Source of the DNA: Gnetum montanum
Taxonomy: Eukaryota > Streptophyta > Gnetopsida > Gnetales > Gnetaceae
NCBI GenBank assembly: GCA_015680685.1
Contig: MNCI01020555.1
Span: 28,362-90,744 of the forward strand
Length of the DNA stretch: 62,383 nucleotides
Direction of reading: 5' to 3'
The notes under the pieces are model-generated. The model was given only the letters and a program-made list of their open reading frames with translations, was not told the origin of the DNA and made no database searches. Every line of letters starts with the position of its first letter. Position 1 is the first letter of the stretch. Positions 12,074 through 23,368 of the stretch are shown piece by piece. A program made the position numbers and the translations under genes.

Positions 12074-12891
12074 TGATGAGCGGTGAGGTACCCCTATGCT
12101 CAACCATACAAATATGAGCATTACGTGCAATCTGGTTGAACTCTACGGACTAAGTGCTTATGCACCTTCACAAAACAAGGATGAGTTAGGCGATCGTTGT
12201 CTTCCAAAGCTTACTCATATGGCATGATTGTATGGTCAAAGTAAACTTGAGGTATATGATTTGTATGCTTTTTATGTTTTATGTCCTGGTGCTAAAGAGG
12301 AAAGAAGTGAATTAATTGAATAACTAATTTAAATTAACTAATCAGCTAGGTCCTAACTAGTCCTAACACCAGCATCTGCTCCCACTTTCTGTACACATCC
12401 TGAACTAGTGTAACACTCTTGGGATTACCAAACGCTAATTGTTACTGGGTTACCAAGTGTTCCACGCATGCTCGAAGTGGTCGTACTGAGTGTGCTTACT
12501 TGTGAAAATTAACGAATCAATAAAAGCAACATTAATTAACTAATAAAAGCATTAAAGAACTATAAATAGCATTAAGGATGAGAGATAAGCTATTTTGAAT
12601 GTTGCAAGGTTTATCACAAAGTTCATCTTTATTTCTGAACACAAGGTGTGCTTAGGTTCACAATGCTCAAATAAAGATCCGTTCACTTTATGACTCCTAC
12701 TGGGGGTACTTAGAAATAATTCTAACTTTGAGAGGGAGAAACTACAAGAGTTTGGGTAAAGGACTAAGAACTAACTGCCAAACGAAGTGCACCTGCCTCT
12801 TATTTATAGGCAACGAGACAAGTCCTAATATCGGATGTCCAATATCACTTGGTAGGATATGATATCGCGGACCTGATATCATGACTCATCA
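12074..12891 (-). repeat. Family B LTR, minus orientation (3' LTR)
   Basis: An 818-bp LTR with TGATGAG at the left end and CTCATCA at 12885-12891. An inverted TATA block (CTTATTTATAGG) lies at ~12797 and the GATATC palindromes at ~12830-12880. The adjacent ATCCCCAC (12892 on) is an inverted polypurine tract, so the parent element extended to the right. Reading out of its left edge on the minus strand shows no primer-binding site, so it is not a 5' LTR. Confidence 0.88.
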
Positions 12892-13675
12892 TATCCCCAC
12901 AATTGAATGAAAACTCATCCTTGAGTTCCTTACAAAATATTGGAAAGGTATGGGATTATTGACTGAATGACAATTAACAATGACATGGGATGATAGACTT
13001 AGAGTGCTCAGGGAATGGATCGACAAATATATTATAGCATTGGTGTTCATGCCCATTGTGGTGAACATTGTATATAGATGACATCCAGATTCTCATTTGA
13101 TAGCTTGAAGAAAGAGAGACAGAGAGAGAGAGAGAGAATGAGATGCATTGTTGCCGATGTCGAAATTGTGCACACCATTGTTCATCCATAGCCACATGTT
13201 CAAACTTGTTCCTTGCATAAACGCTCCAGCTCTAGTCCATCTTGAGTGCTCCCTCTTATCCTAGTCTATTGTTCGTGTAATTTGCATCTGCACACACAAC
13301 ACACTCACGGATTAGCAAGGGTAGATAACACCTAATGCAGCTGATACCTTGCCTTGACATAAAGCACATTGGCTAGGTTGTGGGTATGGCAGATACCGGG
13401 TTAGAGGTTTATGACTAATAACTACTAAATGTGTAGGGGTAAGATAATTATGGAATGTAAAAATTTGTGACAGGGCCCCCACAACTAAGAGCAAACCTCC
13501 GGTAGCAATAGGGTGGAAAACTTTAAAGAATAGGAAGGATAAGAGAAATAACAATGGTGAAGCCAATAAAACAAAATCAAAAATGGATGTCATTGATCGA
13601 GTGAATGAGAAATAGTTGATTGCAAGAAATGTCAAAGGGAAAGAGCTTAACAATTGCACCAAGAAGGAATGCTAA
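12892..13675 (-). mobile_element. 3' internal region of a minus-strand family B element with hydrophobic ORF
   Basis: This is the minus-strand counterpart of ~26590-27300 in element B. Both carry a GA/CT simple repeat at the same relative place ((GA)n at 13113-13138 here), an internal purine block, and a hydrophobic open frame (here 13312-13662: 116 codons, with a stretch such as LLASPLLFLLSFLFFKVF). The hydrophobic segment could be a remnant of an extra envelope-like ORF as found in some plant Ty3/gypsy elements, but I see no diagnostic motif. Element D interrupts it at 13676. Confidence 0.6.
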
Positions 13676-14928
13676 TGTCAAACACCACAAAATTTCGAGC
13701 TTAGTACTCCTCCAACAAGAATCGAGCTAAGTCATGATGTTCTCCAACACGATTAAAGCTTGAGGGTCCACAGACAACCACAGTGACATCTGGTATTAAG
13801 CATAGTAACTTCGGAGCTCAAAATACTTAGTTTACACTAAGTATGCATTCTCAGCGTATATGCCCAATATTCATAGTGTATACGCCCAGCGTAGATGTCT
13901 AGCGTACACGCCTCACACGTATGCTTAGCAGGTATGACTGATGTATACGCCCTACATGTAATCCCCGAAGACGGCATGGAAACAACACTGCAGAGAAAAA
14001 TTTGGTACAAGGCATCAACTCACATGAACAGAGAAATCATCAAGTGTTGACATCAAGCATTCTGAAGTCTATACGCTGAGTATGTACATCCTGCACGTCC
14101 AGTGTATACGCCTAGCAGACACAGCGTATACGCCCAGCACATACATCGTGCATGCCTAGCGTATAGATCATGCACGCCCAGCGTATACGTCCAGGGTCTA
14201 CGCCCACCAGATACAGTGTATACGCCCAGTAGATACAACATGTTGTACACTTGTCAAATCTTATTCTTTCGCACCCGGTCAATGCGCCACATGTCACCCA
14301 ACCTGAGTCTAACGACTAAACCTATATAAAAATCCCAATTTTCCATTAGATCAGGGTGGGCAATTTGGAGCAAACTAGAGATAGAGAGAAAAATAGAGAT
14401 GCTAAGAACCAGAGTAGGGAATCCTATACGCTGGACCTCAACCCTATATGCTGATCATCCGGCCTCTACGTTGTGCCTGCAGTTTGAACCAGCACACAGT
14501 CATCCAAGCATCCACTTGGGCTATTCGTCTGCCTTGTGTCAAAGCCACACCTACATTAGACCGGTGCATTGTAACTCTCATTTTGCAATAATATTGCTAC
14601 ACTTTCTTTCTAAAATCTGTTACAGTTTTTCATTAATTATTGCATGTTTACTGTTTATGATATTGCATGTTTATGCTCCGTTTACACCAGTTACGCTGTT
14701 TATGCTTCGTTTTACCTCAGTTACGCCGTTTACGTATAACCCAACGTATAGCACATCAGTGTATGTTCGGGGAAATCCTTGCCTGATCAGTGTGTGGACA
14801 ACCTAAGGTACTCTGCCTTCGTTCATTCTAGCTTGCCCTCAAGCGAAGGTAGGGTCTTCTGTGCGTGTCCGGAGATCTCCAAGTTTCTGTTTCCTTCCAG
14901 CCGAAGACCGATGATTTCAGACGGTACA
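13676..14928 (+). repeat. LTR of element D (TGTCAAACACC...GGTACA)
   Basis: It aligns with the solo LTR D' at 34699-36178: both contain GTGACATCTGG and CTAAGTATGCAT, then a region of tacgccCAGCGTA palindromes, a TATA box (TATATAAAA, 14323-14331), and a conserved 3' block with CTTGCCCTCAAGCG ending GACGGTACA. The right end is at the final CA (14928). What follows (14929 on) is leader and gag, so this is a 5' LTR; no matching 3' LTR is present, so D is truncated. Confidence 0.8.
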
Positions 14929-15512
14929 GAAATTGATGCTAGAAGGAGGGACAACTGCTTAAAACTTACTGTGCTACAAAACTTCTAGCGTCTACGTTGT
15001 TCAGTATACGCTGACCTTATCTACAAACTTCTCAGCGTCTACGCTGTTGAGTGTCTACGCTGTTTAGTATAGGCTACATGCTCTACATCGTAGACTCGTC
15101 TATGCTGCTGTTAAGTATATGCTACACGCTCTACGCCGTAGACTTGTCTATGCTGCTATTTAGTATATGCTACACACTGTACGCCATAAACTTTTCTATG
15201 CTGCTGTTTAGTATACACTGCACGCTCTATGTCGTAGACTCGTCTACGCTGCTGTTCAGTATACGCTGCACACTCTACACTGTAGACTCTTCTACGCTAC
15301 TGTTCAGTATATGCCGCACACTCTACGCTGTAGACTCCGTCTATGCTGCTTAGCATATACGCTGCCACTATACGCTATCATTATACGCTGGTCATTCAAG
15401 CCTATACACTGAGACCTAGTCTATATGCTGTACGCCACCAACGTAGGTTTACACCACATTAGGTATACTAGTTTCATATCCCTTCATTGTGTCATATTCT
15501 CAACTGTTCATC
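14929..15512 (+). repeat. Element D leader with ~48-bp tandem repeats
   Basis: Immediately after the LTR comes GATGCTAGAAGGAGGGAC (starting ~14935), matching the motif just after the 5' LTR of element C and probably overlapping the primer-binding site. From about 15000 to 15370 a degenerate array repeats a unit of the type CAGTATACGCTGCACACTC + TACGCTGTAGACTCGTCTACGCTG roughly every 48 bp, about seven times. The array is open in one frame (15051-15353), but the repetitive translation is not evidence of a gene. Confidence 0.65.
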
Positions 15513-16085
15513 ATGAACACCGCAAACTCCAACGCTACAACCACACCAGTCACAGACCTTGTAGGCACCATGGCCATTCAACAGCCTGTGGTACAACCCA
15601 CAGTGGGGCCCCGCTGGTCTCTTAGATTGCAAGGGAGGAACCCCTCGTCTAATATTATAACTCAAGACCAGTACAATTTCATATGCATGAAAATACAAGC
15701 CGGCCTAGCTGTGGACCGAGCTGAAATGGAAGCTAAGAAGCAATACAAACTTTTCTATAGGGGAGGACAAGAGTTCATTCCTTCCCTGTACGATATCATC
15801 CCTATTCTAGAGCCTTACTCTGAGCTCATCTCATAACAACTCCTGCAAAGGAGCCAGTCTCTAGACCAGCCTATAGTAAATCCTCAACCGGAAGAGGAGG
15901 ATGACTTCGTAGCCCAATCTGAGCATGAAGATTCGTACCATACTCTTAGTCCACAAACCTATGTCAACCCATTGTTTCATCCAACCATAGGGAAAATTAC
16001 ATCCCTTCAACCATTTAGATTCACCCAAGCACAAATACCTCAACAAGAATCATCCGCACTTGTTCATATTCCTCCTTCAACCGAC
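15513..16085 (+). pseudogene. Element D gag, N-terminal fragment
   Basis: The frame starts at MNTANSN (15513) and resembles the gag start of element C at 31326: both have a short Thr/Ser/Val-rich lead, then a basic LRLQG / LRIQN segment, then QYNF, then an acidic-basic helix (AEMEAKKQYKLFYRGGQEFI here, LEEKRSFEFTYCNGKEFI in C). A TAA at 15834-15836 interrupts it, but the same frame continues with recognisably gag-like acidic/proline-rich sequence to ~16085, where it changes into leucine-rich repeats. Gag would form the particle that packages element RNA; this copy lacks the core domain. Confidence 0.6.
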
Positions 16086-17137
16086 CTGCAACTCAATACA
16101 CTTCCTCTTGCTATTCTCCTTGTAGACATGCATCAAAATGCTTTTACAAGCTATGTTCCTTCTTACTTGGGCACACTAAAAAACCTATCTCTACTCTACT
16201 TGTGGAAAAACAACATGATAGGCAGCATTCCCCCATCTTTAGGAAACTACAAAAATCTTCATAAACTTATATTTGATGAAAATCAGCTAACGAGAGTCAT
16301 TCCTCTGCAGCTTGGAAGGTTGCTGCTAAATGTTTTCAATGTAATGTCCAATTGTGTTGTAAATGATGGCTATGCCAAAATTTATATTTAATTTTCTCTT
16401 TTAAATTCCTCCAGCTTAAATGTTTTGGATGTTGCTAGAAGGGTTCCCGCTCAACTTATCAACACTACTTTTGAATGGGACCTTTATATGTGGTCCAATT
16501 CCTTGGAAGGCCTTGGCAAGCCTAGAAAACTTGATAAGTCTTGATTTGTCTGAGAACAAGCTCTCAGGTCATATTTCTAGGTCGATGGGAGAAATCAAGA
16601 AAATTTAGAGAATTTCTCTAGGGAACAACAAATTGCAAGGCAACATACCCTCCAAAATTAGGAGGCTTACCTCTACTCTGTATGAGCTTTCAATACAAAA
16701 TAACTACTTGTTGGGGGGGGGGGGAATTCTTGATGCAATTGGTAACCTAAAAAACCCAAGACATTTAGTCATGGTTCATAATAACCTTTCCAAGTACCAT
16801 TCCTTCTAGGTTAGGATAATGTAATAATTTAGAGCTTTTGGACCTTTCTTCAAATAAGTTCGATGGCTCCATCCCACTAAAAGTGGCAAATCTCTACAAC
16901 ATTTAAATCTACTTCAATTTGTCACACAATTCCTTTCATTAAAGATTGCTAGTAGAAATTGGTAAGATGATTCACACTAAAGCCATAAATGTTTTAACAA
17001 ATAAAATTAGTGACACTATTCCATCTGATCTTGGAGGTTGCAACAACCTGCAACATCTGAATTTATCGTTTAATGAGTTTGAAGGATTAATTCCAAGGTC
17101 TTTGAGCCAGTAGCAAAACCTTATGCCATGAACATGT
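16086..17137 (+). pseudogene. Leucine-rich repeat receptor-like pseudogene fragment
   Basis: Several plant-type extracellular LRR units are visible across frames: YLGTLKNLSLLYLWKNNMIG then SIPPSLGNYKNLHKL (16150-16270), SLENLISLDLSENKLSGHI (~16523-16580), and GCNNLQHLNLSFNEFEG (~17035-17085), matching the LxxLxxLxLxxNxLxGxIP consensus. Frameshifts, stops and a run of 12 G (16713-16724) break it. No signal peptide, transmembrane or kinase segment remains. Element A begins at 17138, so the 3' part is cut off and does not resume after A's 3' LTR. The parent was probably an LRR receptor-like kinase or protein. Confidence 0.8.
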
Positions 17138-17524
17138 TGATGTCCACACTCCCATGCTCTCATGGGGTCATGCTTATCAATGTCTCTATTTCTCTCTCTT
17201 AATAACCACAGTAAAAATCATGCGAGTAGTGGGCATTTGAACTACTGGGTGGTGGCCATTCATGGTGGAAGTTACAATCATTAGTGGTGAATGTTACAAG
17301 TAGAACATGGTGGCAATTACTTCATGGTTGTTATGTGCATTCGTGGTGGAGGATGTGGGCATTAATGGTAGGCATTACGAGCTTGCATCACAGTTCTATA
17401 AAATGGCAGCAAAGGCAGTCTTCAAAAGGGGGGTTTCCCTACCCATACAGGAGGCACCCTAGGCAATAGTCTCCTAAAATCAGTTTTCTTTCCCAGTGTT
17501 GGTGTGACCAAAATTTGTGCATCA
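17138..17524 (+). repeat. 5' LTR of element A, internally deleted
   Basis: Starts TGATGTCCACACTCCC and ends ATTTGTGCATCA; the 3' LTR has TGATGTCAACACTCC and TTTATGCATCA. It is 387 bp against 994 bp for the 3' LTR. Similarity runs to about AAAAGGGGGG (17430) and resumes at CAATAGTCTCCTAAAAT (17465), so ~600 bp between these points is missing here. A TATA box (TATAAAA) is at 17397-17403. Confidence 0.85.
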
Positions 17525-18120
17525 ACGCATTTTTGGAACTAGAAAGAGGGCCATCTCTCTTACCTTTATTATCCCATTTTCTAAAATATTTATTTTGTTG
17601 TCCTTTTCCAATCCCTATTTTGTTTCCCAAAAATTTCATTTTTCTAATTTGATACATATTTTATTTAAAATTTCTATTTTTAGCCATTAGTTTGAAAAAG
17701 CTTTTTACAGAATTTTCAAGCCCTTTATTTCCTATTCTCAAAACTTTATTTCCTTAAAAATTTTGTGTCTAATCACCCATTTTTCTTTAATCCCTTTTTA
17801 AAAAAAATAAAAAGCCCTTCTTTCTTAGTCCCATTTTTGAATTTTTGTTTTGGCGGTCCTTACCTTGGTCCTAGAATAGGTAAGGTGGTTTTATTTAGTT
17901 ATGTAATTTTAAATCTATTTTTTCTAAAATTTTGCTTTTTACTATTTCCTTTTTAATTTTATAAGTATTGCAATTTTATGCATTTATTTTTCTTTTCAAA
18001 AAAATATAGCATATTTTAGGATTTTTTTTAACAAAAAAATATTATTTTAGTATTTTCTTTTCTTTTTATGCAATTTATATTTTCATTCTAACAATTATAT
18101 TTTATAGTTTTGTTTTATGA
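17525..18120 (+). other. Element A leader / primer-binding region
   Basis: Just after the LTR the sequence GGAACTAGAAAGAGGGCC (17536-17553) resembles the block following the 5' LTR of element C (GCACTAGAAGGAGGGCC) and of D. This position is where the tRNA primer-binding site should be. The rest (to 18120) is T-rich leader without genes. Confidence 0.5.
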
Positions 18121-19361
18121 GTGAACTTTTCTTTGCTTCTAACCAACCATGTCTTCACATCAAGGAATTTTCCGAGTTTTATTCCTAAGAGACCTCGAAC
18201 TAGGATGGTAGCTAATCAACCCCCAACTCCCTTCATTAGCAACCCCTTCAACTTCACTAATTATCACAATATCCCAAAATCACTTCAAAATATAAATTTA
18301 TTTTTCAATCCCACAAACATTACTAGCAATGCCCTCCAACATAGACAATGGTTTGAAAGCTTACTTGAGATCCACAACATTGTCCAAAATGATGTGGCAT
18401 GTAGAGTATTTGTGACAACTTTCAGGAGTAAGGCCAGTGAATGGTTCTTAATGCTCCCCAATGCTTCCAATGACTCATGACAGGAGTTCAAAAATAAGTT
18501 TTTGATCCAATTTGACAAATTCACTAGCCCTGCCATAGCATCAAGTAACTTCACAAGCTTAAGAAACCTACCTGGGGAGAACGTCTAGGATTACAACCTA
18601 AGATTCCTTCACTAGCTAGCCTATGTGCCAAGTGAGATGTGTCCACAACCCAATGGCATCCTCAACCTTTACCTTTCTACCATTGATCCATTCTTTGCAT
18701 ATGCCATCAAATTTGATTCAAACATAATGGAAATATAGGGAGTAATGGCTAAAGCCATGGAGCTAGAAAAAATTACCCTTATGAACAACATTCAAACCCA
18801 GTTTGGGATGATAAGCATTAGTAATCCCATGCAATCTAATCCTCTACCTCTACCAACTTTCTCAATGTCCAATACTATGTTCCAAACTCCCATTCCCCTT
18901 CAAATGACTCAACCTACAAACAACTACTTTCAAGATCCCACATCTTCTTCATTCCTATCACCTAACACTTGTTTGAATGGTGATCAATCAAAGACCTTAA
19001 TCCAATCAATCATAAACCCACATGGGATATCCAACCCTACTAAACCCTCAACTCAAACTCAATATCAAATGATCCATATATTAACTTCACTTCAAAAGCT
19101 TTCCAACGAAGTAGTTGAACTAGAGCGGAATAACAAGAAGGATCTTATACAACCAAAAAAGCCAAGTTCATCAGCCGATGATAATTATTGCCACCTCCAT
19201 AACACGATGCAACATTCTAAGAGGACTTATCCCCAATTCTTGGCATTATATGGCGATCACATCCAAGATCAAAAAAATGGAAAACCTCCTATTATGGTCC
19301 TTAATGTACCTCATGAAACAAAAAATGAAGAGGTTTTATCATTGGAGCAAGTTATGGTAAG
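18121..19361 (+). pseudogene. Element A gag
   Basis: Gag packages element RNA into virus-like particles. The frame opens at 18121 and contains a retrotransposon gag core at ~18290-18640: ALQHRQWFESLLEIHNI, then SKASEWFLMLPN, then EFKNKFLIQFDKFTSP and YVPSEMCPQPNGILNLYLS. It continues in the same frame from 18745 through a Pro/Asn/Thr-rich linker to a CxxH...H knuckle-like motif (NYCHLHNTMQHSKRT, ~19182-19226) that lacks its last Cys. Stops occur at 18478 and 18586 and around 18737. Element B interrupts it after the GTAAG target site at 19357-19361; related sequence continues after B. Confidence 0.75.
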
Positions 19362-19458
19362 TGATGAGTTGTGATATCACGTACGTGATATCACATCCAT
19401 GATATCGCATCCACCCATGCAATATCGTGTACGCGATATCGCAGCCCACCGCAATGTC

Positions 19459-19466
19459 TATAAATA
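19459..19466 (+). promoter_or_regulatory. TATA box of element B 5' LTR
   Basis: TATAAATA lies about 100 bp into the LTR and is conserved at 27370-27377 in the 3' LTR and, inverted, in the minus-strand copies, as expected for the U3 promoter. Confidence 0.6.
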
Positions 19467-19564
19467 AGAGACAACTTTTCCTATTTTAGATATCTAGACT
19501 TAGACCCTTAGCCAAACTATAGCAGTTTTACCATTTCAGAGTTAGAATAATTTCCATCTGCCTG

Positions 19565-19646
19565 CAATAGGAGTCTTAAAGTGAACAGATCTTTATTCGA
19601 GAAANACAATAGGAGTCTTAAAGTGAACAGATCTTTATTCGAGAAA
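19565..19646 (+). repeat. 40-bp exact duplication around a single N
   Basis: Bases 19565-19604 and 19607-19646 are identical, separated by N and A. The other family-B LTRs have only one copy, so this is almost certainly unmerged overlapping contig ends rather than biology. Confidence 0.85.
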
Positions 19647-20230
19647 ATTGTACCTAAGCACACATTTGTGTACGGAAATAAAGATGAACTTTCTGATAAA
19701 CCTTGCAACATGTTAACTAAGCTAAATAGGATTTAATTATTGTTAAATATTTAAATGCTTTCCTAGATAAGTAATCTCTCTCAACCCTTGACTCTCCTAG
19801 TTAAGTGCACTCAGTACGACTACTTTGAGCACGTGTGTAATGCTTGGTAACCTAGTAACAAGTAGCATTTGGTAATCCCAATAGCGTTGCATTCATTTAG
19901 GGTGTGTGCGACAAGTGGGAATGGATTCTGGTGCTAGGATAATTAGAACTTAGTTACTGAATAGTTAATGAAAGATAGTCATTTAGTTCTCTTCACCTTC
20001 CCCGCTTAGCATAGGACATTAAAAAGATAAAAGATATAAAAATCATATACCTCAAGCTTACTTAACCATATGACCGTGACAATACAAGTAAGTTTGGGAA
20101 GACATCGATTGATTAACCTTAAGTGTTCCATTAAGGCACGTAAGCATTTAGTCCTTAGAGTTTGATCAGATCAGGCGTGAGATGCTCGTATTTGTATGGT
20201 TGAGTGTAGGGGTACCTCGCCACTCATCAT

Positions 20231-20248
20231 TGGTGTTGTTGCCAAGGA
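20231..20248 (+). other. Primer-binding site of element B (tRNA-Asp type, decayed)
   Basis: Starting two bases after the LTR, TGGTGTTGTTGCCAAGGA matches the plant tRNA-Asp 3'-end complement TGGCGCCGTTGCCGGGGA at 13 of 18 positions. All five differences are C-to-T or G-to-A, as expected from deamination of methylated cytosines in a silenced element. Confidence 0.75.
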
Positions 20249-20346
20249 CTTAGTTGTTTGTGCGCTACGTAGAACATAGGAAATCATTCACATCGTTGGG
20301 ACACTAGAACGAACCCTTAGGATTGATCAAAAATAAAAATTAGACA

Positions 20347-22083
20347 ATGGTAAATAGCACACTAAACAAGACAAAAATGTCTTCTTCTTTGCACAAAAGC
20401 ATTTCACCGCTTAGGACCAACACTAGAGACAGTCAGCGGCACAACATACATAACCAAGATCTGCCAGTTCCTCAACAATTCCATGTGGTATATATTCATC
20501 ATGATGAATATGTACCCGACTTTACCTTTATTCTCCATCAAGACGAACAACTGCGTTGGAGAGACTTGGAGGGTAACATAGTATTGCCCCCAGACCGAGT
20601 AGTCCCCAACATGCTCCTTCATGCTCTCGCACGAATAGGCATGTCACAGTTATATGTAGAGTACGTTACATGTGATTATGACACAAGGAACTACCATTCC
20701 ACAGAAGCACAACATGAAAGGGACTTGTGACAGGAGAGATACTATACATCGTTGAAGGGCAAAGGACCACATAACGCTCCACCCGTCTTAAGGGAAATTA
20801 AGAGTGGTGAACCTATTTCAATAGGTTCTTCACAAAATGATGTTCCTCCTCCTAATGATGGTGAGGAGGTGGTATATTAAAACCTTCACTCTACGATTCA
20901 CAACCCTGGTTCTGAATCCCATGAACACCAAGTGTTCAATGAGGGAACACAAACACATGATAAGGGTGGGCAGTATGATTGTAATCACGATCAAGGCCAA
21001 GACCACTTAAGAGAAGGTACGAAACATTATCATGGCAATGGTTCTCCTTCCTCTTTACCTTCATCGTCACATTCACCCTCTTCTTCTGTATCAGGATGCA
21101 ATCATAGGGAACCTAACTGTGAGGATAAGGGTAAACAAAGTGAAAAACCTTGACGAGAGAGTTGAGAATGAAGACAAGGGCATTCTAGAGAATCACAGCA
21201 TAGAAGAAAGGAAAACAGGGAACTACATAGACATCACAAACACTATAAACAAAATGACCACAAAGAACACCTACTTGCAACCTGAAGCATGTTAAACATC
21301 ACGGAGGCTGTAAGAATACCCACAAGGAACCAAAAAGATAGCAAGATCAAGAGACTAGACATGAATAACATCCCACGATTTGAGGGGGGATACAATGCTG
21401 ATCCTCAGAACCACTTACAAGCATTTCATGATGCATGTGCCTTGCAGAACATTGAGAACTAGTGGCAAAAATTAAAGTTGTTCCCAAGGACACTAATGAC
21501 AGAAGCGAAAAGCTGGTACCGTTCCTTAGAATTGAAATCCATTAGAAGGTGGACTATGATGCTAGAACTATTTAATGATAAATATCAAATGTCCTCTTGA
21601 GTGTCCAACCTGTGAAAGAAAATCCAAGGATGGAAGCAGGGAAATCACTAACCCTTGGATGCTACAATGAACTGTTATTATGCACTATTACATTATTTTC
21701 CGGGCCATGGTTACGCACAACAAGATCAACTATGCCATCTCGTAGATGGGCTTAGGCATGAAAGTAGGAGAACCCTTGGAACATATGCCCAAGGGAGATT
21801 ATTAGAGCTTAGGTCCCATCAGGTTCATAGATCATTAGAGCAAGTAGCCAAGGAAGAGGGGGAGCTACATAAGAGAGAAAGTGCGGAAGAGTACAACCAC
21901 AATCCTTCCCTCCGAAAAAGGGGAGTGAGATTCTGTGAGGAGGAGGAAGAGTCACCACTTGAAGAGATGGTGAATAGTAAAACCTTATCGCTCCAAAAAT
22001 TAACAATAGAGGTGTCAGTGAAGGTAGACCAAATGTGGGACTCCTTAGATAGTAGATTTGAAACTGTTCTCAAAATCGTATAG
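20347..22083 (+). pseudogene. Element B gag
   Basis: The leader ORF (20347-20727, 127 codons, then stop) is followed by a linker and then by a gag core at about 21361-21600, with IPRFEGGYNADPQNHLQAFH, then LKLFPRTLMTEAKSWYRSL and LFNDKYQM, the usual plant Ty3/gypsy gag pattern (a Leu/Trp-rich helix pair with KSWYRSL). It runs on through 21655-22083 with a charged helical stretch (SLEQVAKEEGELHKRE). At least three stops and a frameshift break it. Confidence 0.75.
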
Positions 22084-22914
22084 GAGTCTAAGGAGCGAGG
22101 TAGTAACTATGATAAAAAAAGAGGGATTTGGACCATGCACGTAACAAAGGTAAGGGTAAAATGGCCATCACCAAAGAGGTTGTGGATTCTGATATGGCCA
22201 ATGATGGTGGATGTGAGATATGCCAATACGACCATCCTAAGGGATGTTGCCCAGTAATCTCACATCTACAAGAGTCTAGGGTGTATGCACTCAACCCAAG
22301 ACTTAACAAACGACAAACACCCCGATGGTTACCTTATCCCCAAGATCATCCAAGGCAGTTCCACCAACCTTTAAAGTATTACCCAAGTGGAACTCCACCA
22401 CAACCTATTGAGCAACACTAGCAGTGGAAATACCCACAGTCATGGGGGATGCCACCACCAAGGCAATAATACCCTTACTGGCAATCGAATCCATATGGCC
22501 ATTACATGTAGCAGCCAATCTCTCCACGTGACTCTGCCTATCACGTGACCCCACAACGTCACTACCAAGCTCAAGAGTATTATAGGACTCCTTCTCTTGG
22601 GAGAGACAACCCACAAACATACCATCCTCCAAACCCATCCACAACTCTCACGCTGATAGCTCCATTACCACCCGCTCCAGCAATGCAAGGGAAACTCCCC
22701 ACTCAACCATAGCAACATAATGCTCCAAGAGATGTGAACCTTCAACTTGCTGCTAGTTTTGACAACCGTACAAAGAGAAGATCTTTCTTCAAAACCAATA
22801 GTCCAACCAAGCTCTCACAACCACAAGCGGTTGAGCCTTTGAACGCTTCTCCATCAAATAAGGCTTCGGACCTCCCTTCAAACCAAAAATAGAGCTCAAT
22901 GCACATGGTTGTGT
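22084..22914 (+). pseudogene. Element B gag tail / zinc knuckle and linker
   Basis: At ~22210-22250 the frame beginning 22128 has CEICQYDHPKGCC, a C-x2-C-x3-H-x3-C zinc-knuckle-like motif slightly short of the usual CCHC spacing. After it comes a Pro/His/Gln/Tyr-rich linker (to ~22750) typical of the gag-to-protease region. Open frames on the opposite strand here are shadows of this biased composition. Confidence 0.55.
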
Positions 22915-23368
22915 TAACGCATGTTGTCATTGACTGGATTAAGGTGGGCCACCTTCCCAGGAAATTCTTTGATCTGGGAAGTCCTCTAATCTATCTCCAA
23001 GTCACTGGCAATGAACCTCGTAAAGCTCTTCTGGACTAAAGTTCCGAAGTTAACTTAATATCACAAGAGATGTATAAAGCCTGGAACTTGCCTCCACTAA
23101 AGAAGAGTAATATTCTCTTAGACCTAGTTGACCAGTCCATCATTATTCCCTTGAGATTGGTGGAGGACATCGTTACCATTATGTGTGGGTAGTCATACCC
23201 AGCTAATTTCCTAGTGATACAAGTAACCAATGACAAAGAGAACTTCCCAATAATAATGGGGAGGGCATGGCTAAGTACCATAAATGCATGCCTTGGAATC
23301 TATGATCTTTCCCTAGAAATATCTAAGGAAAACACTTTTGGGAAGATCAAGCAGAAGAAAGTTCCATG
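22915..23368 (+). pseudogene. Element B aspartic protease region
   Basis: Conceptual translation gives retropepsin-like features: a hydrophobic lead, the active-site region LLDxSSEVNLISQEMYKAW (~23028-23085; Asp present, following residue a stop, then Ser), a second strand SIIIPLRLVEDIV (~23140) and the flap-to-C-terminal motif NFPIIMGRAWLSTINACLGI (~23246-23305), equivalent to the family's I-L-G-R motif. The protease would mature the polyprotein. It is cut by solo LTR E immediately after the target site CCATG. Confidence 0.75.

Larger units (their letters stand above)
19362..20229 (+). repeat. 5' LTR of element B
   Basis: Begins TGATGAG, ends CTCATCA. GATATC-centred palindromes at ~19373-19442, TATA box TATAAATA at 19459-19466, and an AT-rich middle. 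It appears 868 bp long, but 42 bp of this is an exact 40-bp duplication around a single N at 19605, so the true length is probably ~826 bp, similar to the other copies (798-818). Confidence 0.92.

Noticed and set aside
11878-12117. 79-codon + strand ORF
   Set aside because: It crosses the boundary between 3' internal sequence and the LTR of minus-strand B elements; both parts are non-coding in that orientation.
14102-14329. Overlapping Tyr/Arg-rich frames on both strands
   Set aside because: They are translations of the CAGCGTATACGC repeats in the D LTR, open in several frames because of composition.
15051-15353. 100-codon repetitive ORF (SMLLFSICYTLYAVD units)
   Set aside because: It is a translation of a 48-bp tandem repeat in the leader of element D; no family resemblance and no upstream context for a gene.
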